Source: Alphaproteobacteria bacterium HGW-Alphaproteobacteria-13 (GTDB taxonomy: Bacteria > Pseudomonadota > Alphaproteobacteria > Sphingomonadales > Sphingomonadaceae). Taken from it: 11,048 nucleotides of DNA. Where the stretch lies: assembly GCA_002842935.1 (NCBI GenBank), contig PHEM01000076.1:1-11048 (forward strand). The letters are read 5' to 3'. How positions within the stretch are numbered: position 1 is the first letter of the stretch; each line of letters begins with the position of its first letter. Both the position numbers and the translations under genes were made by a program. Positions 6,011 through 11,048 of this stretch are shown one piece after another. Under the pieces are notes generated by a model, which saw nothing but the letters and a program-made list of their open reading frames with translations, had not been told where the DNA came from and did not search any database.

Positions 6011-6451
6011 ACGCGAAAGACGCTTCAGCCCTGCCGAAGGATGCGCGGCCTGGGGACCGTCCTGCGCCTCCTCGAAATTGGCCAGGATCGGGCAATCGGG
6101 GCGATTGTCGCCGGCGCAGCAGTCGACGAGATCCTGAAGCGTATCCACCATCTGTTGCAGGCTGGCGATCTTTTCCCGCAGCTCCTCGATATGCGCGGCG
6201 GCGACGCGCTTGACGTCGGCGCTCTGGCGGGACCGGTCGCGCCACAGGCCGAGAAGCGCGTTGATCTCCGCCACGGCAAAGCCCAGATCGCGCGCGCGGC
6301 GGATGAAGCGCAGCATGTGCACATCGGCGTCCGAATAGTCCCGATAGCCCGAATCCTTGCGGTCGGCGGGCGGGATCAGGCCGATCTGCTCATAATAGCG
6401 GATCATCTTGGCCGATACGCCCGAGGCTTTCGCGGCTTGCCCGATATTCAT
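6008..6451 (-). CDS. cueR: CueR, Cu(I)-responsive MerR-family regulator
   Basis: The 147-residue protein starts with a MerR winged helix (MNIGQAAKASGVSAKMIRYYEQIGLIPP, residues 1-28, and GYRDYSDADV). A long dimerisation helix follows at about 80-110. The metal-binding loop CCAGDNRPDC places Cys112 and Cys120 at the same numbers as the two Cu(I)/Ag(I) ligands of E. coli CueR, with an extra Cys111. It activates copA by untwisting the 19-bp-spacer promoter found at 8980-9010. The start is supported by a near-perfect GGAGGTGA Shine-Dalgarno. It lies 22 bp behind copA on the same strand, so the regulator is made as the second gene of the operon it controls. Its TAG stop is the first element of the repeat at 5947-6010. 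Confidence 0.95.
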   Translation of the reverse strand: MNIGQAAKASGVSAKMIRYYEQIGLIPPADRKDSGYRDYSDADVHMLRFIRRARDLGFAVAEINALLGLWRDRSRQSADVKRVAAAHIEELREKIASLQQMVDTLQDLVDCCAGDNRPDCPILANFEEAQDGPQAAHPSAGLKRLSR

Positions 6452-6473
6452 CCGATCACCTCCTGCGCGGCTT

Positions 6474-8942
<2,469 letters not shown>

Positions 8943-8979
8943 GACCCGTTTCCTTGTCCTTGAAAAATCATCCTACCCC

Positions 8980-9010
8980 AAGATGGGGCTTCCCACCGTT
9001 GGAAGGTCAA
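8980..9010 (-). promoter_or_regulatory. CueR-controlled copA promoter
   Basis: On the minus strand, TTGACC (9005-9010) serves as -35 and CATCTT (8980-8985) as a weak -10, separated by 19 bp, the overlong spacing diagnostic of MerR-family activation. Inside lies the dyad ACCTTCC-N7-GGAAG (9007 down to 8989), matching the E. coli copA CueR operator ACCTTCC-N7-GGAAGGT except for the last two bases. The -10 is 37 bp from the copA ATG. Confidence 0.85.
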
Positions 9011-9269
9011 GGGGTGATTTCGCGAAGACCGTCGTCGTGCCTCCGATCCCCCATCCTGGTCAGGCTGGGCGCCAGCGCGACGATCCCCTTCGCAAGGTCG
9101 AAGGCGGGGACGAAGGTGAAACGGGCGGGCTTGTCAAGAAGCGGTTCGTTCGATTCACGCAGCCGCCTCTCTCATATGCGCTATTCCGGGCGCGCTCGGT
9201 TGCCTCCGCCAGGATCGTTCGGGCATGTGCGCAATCGACGGAAATAGTCATTCGGAGACTCTCCTCGCC
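9011..9269. other. Intergenic region upstream of the methyltransferase gene
   Basis: About 260 bp lie between the copA promoter and the methyltransferase start. No convincing protein family was seen in any frame. Near its right end is an 11-bp palindrome GGAGACTCTCC (9254-9264), overlapping the likely ribosome binding site of the methyltransferase and, on the other strand, an AGGAGAG in front of a 63-codon minus-strand ORF (9251 down to 9060) with no recognisable product. Confidence 0.5.
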
Positions 9270-10417
9270 ATGAACCCGGCTGTCCAATTCCCCGAAGCTA
9301 TGAGCCGGTCGCGGGGACCGCAAGAGGAGCCGACGGCCATATCCCTGTTTTCAGGCGCGGGGGGGATGGACGTCGGGTTCCGGCAGGCGGGCTTTCGCAT
9401 CCTGTGGGCCAATGACATCGACAAGGCCGCGGTGGAGACCTACCGCCGCAATCTGGGCGGCCACATCGTTCCCGGCGACGTGAACGACCATATCCCGGCG
9501 CTGCGACAATATCGCGGTGTGGACTGCCTGTTCGGCGGGCCGCCGTGCCAGGGCTTCTCGGTCGCCGGGAAGATGGCGCTGGACGACCCGAGAAGCCAGC
9601 TCGTGAAATCCTACATGCGCGCCGTGGAAGGCGTCCGGCCGCGCAGCTTCGTCATGGAAAATGTGAAGGCGCTCGGCACGCTGGCAAAGTTCGGCGAGGT
9701 GCGGGACGATCTGCGTTCCTATGCCGATCGCCTTGGCTACCGGACCGAGCTGGTGATGCTCAACGCCCGGCATTTCGGCGTCCCGCAGGCCAGGGAGCGC
9801 GTGTTCTTCGTCGGTTTCCAGCGGGCGGATCGGATCGCGTTCGACCTTCGGGCCAAACGCTATGTCCGGCCGGAGCGATCGACGCTCCAAGCCATTCGGC
9901 GCCTGGGCGTGCAAGGCACGGAGCGCAATCCCAAGACGTGCAACGCGGTCGTCACCATCGCGGCAACCCCGGTCCTTCGCAAAAGTCCCTATGCGGGCAT
10001 GATGTTCAACGGCCTTGGCAGACCGCTCAATCCGCATGCCCCCTGCGCCACGCTCCCCGCGTCGATGGGCGGCAACAAGACGCCGATCATCGACGAACAC
10101 CAATATTATGGCGATGGCGAGAGCTGGGTCGAATCCTATCACCGGCATCTGATGCGCGGCGGCCAGCCCTATGCGATGAACGACGCGCCCCCGCATATCC
10201 GAAGGCTGACCCTGGAAGAGGCGCGCCTTCTCCACACCTTTCCGGACGGCTATGACTTCGCCGGGGGAAGTCGGCGATCTACCGGCAGATCGGCAACGCG
10301 GTGCCCTGCGACCTCGCCCTCGCGGTCGCGCGGACCGCCATCGATGTGCTGCGCCAGGAGGCGATCGAGGACGCGGCGTCAGATCGCCTTCCCTTGCAGC
10401 TCGCCTCCGCCGGATAG
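9270..10417 (+). pseudogene. C5-cytosine DNA methyltransferase, frameshifted before motif X
   Basis: The protein transfers methyl groups from S-adenosylmethionine to cytosine C5. Visible motifs in order are I (SLFSGAGGMDVGF), IV (GGPPCQGFS with the catalytic Cys), VI (MENV), VIII (QARERVFFVGF), a target-recognition stretch of about 110 residues, and IX (PCATLPASMGG). After HTFPDGYDFAGG the frame goes wrong. Motif X (SAIYRQIGNAVPCDLALAVA) continues in the next frame to a TAG at 10415-10417. One missing G or A in GGGGGAA (10263-10269) explains this; restoring it gives GGKSAIYRQIGNAVP and a full-length enzyme of about 382 residues. Unrepaired, the frame runs into unrelated sequence to 10544. ATG 9270 has GGAGA 11 nt upstream; ATG 9225 is an alternative. 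No partner restriction enzyme or vsr gene is in the window. It is a real decay event or a sequencing error. Confidence 0.88.
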
Positions 10418-10495
10418 GGACCGCCTGCCCAGCGAGCCACGCCGCGGCAACAGCGCCGCTTCGTCGCTTCTCACAACTCTTGTTTGCGGAAAATC

Positions 10496-10540
10496 TGGAG
10501 CGGGCGATGGATTCGAACCCTCGAACCCAACCTTGGCAAC
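10496..10540 (-). other. 3' fragment of tRNA-Gly(GCC), probable att scar
   Basis: On the minus strand the segment reads from the anticodon loop TTGCCAA through GGTTG, a variable loop and T-arm containing GGGTTCGAATCC, to the acceptor end CGCCCGCTCCA. This matches the 3' half of bacterial tRNA-Gly(GCC). The 5' half does not follow: sequence beyond 10540 cannot pair with the acceptor or anticodon stem. One base also seems to be missing in the T-stem. It is thus not a functional tRNA but the kind of 3'-end duplicate left by tyrosine-integrase elements that insert into tRNA genes. Confidence 0.75.
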
Positions 10541-10658
10541 TTGATTGACCACTTTACCACACTTTCCAAGACTGCGTTATACTACGATTTTCGCAATGTT
10601 CCTTGATACTTAGTCTATTCCATCCTACTCTGCTGCTAGGCGCAATTTGGCGTCGAGT

Positions 10659-10703
10659 GGAGACATTTTGGAGACAACGCCCTTTTGGTGAAGTTTTGTC
10701 TCC
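10659..10703. repeat. GGAGACA direct and inverted repeats
   Basis: GGAGACA occurs at 10659-10665 and 10670-10676. It recurs inverted as TGTCTCC at 10697-10703; with one more base the inner pair is GGAGACAA/TTGTCTCC. Three copies within 45 bp, about 120 bp from the tRNA-derived att-like site, resemble arm-type integrase binding sites. That reading is inference. Confidence 0.5.
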
Positions 10704-10724
10704 ATACGGAGGAACGGAAACCAG

Positions 10725-10756
10725 AAAAAATGCCGCGCAACCGAAGCCGCGCGGCA
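10725..10756 (-). terminator. Intrinsic terminator with TTCG loop, no gene attached
   Basis: On the minus strand TGCCGCGC (10756-10749) pairs with GCGCGGCA (10738-10731). The stem can extend inward through G-T pairs to a TTCG tetraloop, and TTTTTT (10730-10725) follows at once. This is a textbook Rho-independent terminator. No minus-strand coding sequence of recognisable family precedes it, so it is probably the leftover of a deleted gene. Confidence 0.8.
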
Positions 10757-10911
10757 GTTTGTTTGAGATGCCCCATCGGAGGATGTCCAATGGAGCTGGA
10801 GTCCCCATTCGCCACTGTCTTGGGAGAGACGTGGGCGATGAACGGACCCTGCCATATTAGCAGCATATACGGGGGCAATCTTTCGATTATCTGCCAAATA
10901 GTATAGATTAA

Positions 10912-10926
10912 CGGACAGAGTGTCCG
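10912..10926. repeat. Palindrome CGGACA-GAG-TGTCCG at a composition break
   Basis: Perfect 6-bp arms flank GAG, exactly where AT-richer sequence gives way to the GC-rich istB remnant. It may mark an insertion or deletion junction or an unrecognised IS end; no flanking duplication was seen. Confidence 0.45.
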
Positions 10927-10934
10927 GGCTACGC

Positions 10935-11048
10935 CGGTCAGTGGTCAGCTTGGTGACACGCCTCGAAGAGGAGACCCGGATCGGCAAAGGCGGGACCCTG
11001 GCGGCGCAGCTGTCGCGGCTCGACCTGATCGTGCTCGACGAGCTCGGT
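10935..11048 (+). mobile_element. istB: IS21-family istB fragment, 5'-truncated and running off the window
   Basis: The plus-strand frame (codons from 10935) reads RSVVSLVTRLEEETR, then IGKGGTLAAQLSRLDLIVLDELG to the window end. This is the IstB transposition helper ATPase just before and including its Walker B strand (LIVLDEL). The Walker A GxGKT and everything before it are missing: the frame closes at a TAG at 10899-10901 and the other upstream frames show no IstB sequence. No istA is present. The piece is therefore a truncated remnant at this end; the state of its 3' part cannot be seen. Confidence 0.8.

Larger units (their letters stand above)
10546..10934. other. AT-richer accessory stretch without a recognisable gene
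   Basis: About 390 bp between the tRNA fragment and the istB remnant are visibly less GC-rich than the rest of the window. No frame shows a known family. It contains the GGAGACA repeats, a strong minus-strand terminator and a short palindrome, each listed separately. It looks like the worn end of an integrated element. Confidence 0.55.

Noticed and set aside
10418..10544. C-terminal extension of the methyltransferase in its first frame
   Set aside because: After the frameshift the residues are Arg/Ser-rich out-of-frame sequence, and the last part is a translation of the tRNA fragment.
10496..10567. Functional tRNA gene
   Set aside because: The 5' half cannot form the acceptor or anticodon stem with the tRNA-Gly-like 3' half, and the T-stem lacks a base.
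10625..10666. Start of a P4-type integrase (minus strand, MSPLDAKLR)
   Set aside because: The nine residues resemble integrase N-termini, but the frame stops after 13 codons and there is no clear ribosome binding site; too short to support.

Overview
The window is GC-rich DNA that looks like a sphingomonad-type alphaproteobacterium. The grounds are the high GC of all coding regions, family-level protein resemblances, and the short palindromes typical of these genomes (tails ending GAACGG; a CCCCGGATCAAGTCCGGGG hairpin). The genus cannot be fixed from the sequence alone.

Region 1 (1-1609) is housekeeping and flank. A perfect 30-bp-arm palindrome lies behind a CinA/MoaB-fold gene on the minus strand, and a glutathione S-transferase gene is divergent from it. 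Region 2 (1543-4642) is a zinc-acquisition locus. On the minus strand a MerC-domain membrane protein gene overlaps a Zur/Fur-family regulator gene. On the plus strand is a ZnuD-like TonB-dependent receptor with a 13-histidine loop. Between the divergent units is a near-consensus Zur box, GTTATGATATAAC, lying inside a recognisable promoter. Region 3 (4781-5823) is a two-gene plus-strand operon joined by an ATGA overlap: a Prx6-type peroxiredoxin and an ArsR-family repressor. Region 4 (6008-9010) is the copper-efflux operon copA-cueR on the minus strand, with a CueR-type promoter (19-bp spacer) in front of copA. Region 5 (9270-11048) is accessory. It holds a C5-cytosine DNA methyltransferase gene broken by a one-base frameshift just before motif X, the 3' part of a tRNA-Gly(GCC) gene that looks like an integration (att) scar, and an AT-richer stretch with integrase-arm-like repeats and an orphan terminator. 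It ends in a 5'-truncated IS21-type istB that runs out of the window.

The three middle units form a transition-metal and thiol/peroxide homeostasis block: zinc import under Zur, peroxide defence under an ArsR protein, and Cu(I) export under CueR. The most unusual points are these: (a) the Zur-box-linked TonB receptor/MerC/Zur unit, in which MerC may be the inner-membrane zinc step; (b) a Zur protein that keeps its structural Cys4 site but seems to lack the canonical sensory ligands and carries a long extra tail; and (c) a previously unremarked repeat that starts exactly at the TAG stop codon of both minus-strand transcription units ending in the window and carries a stem with compensatory changes.
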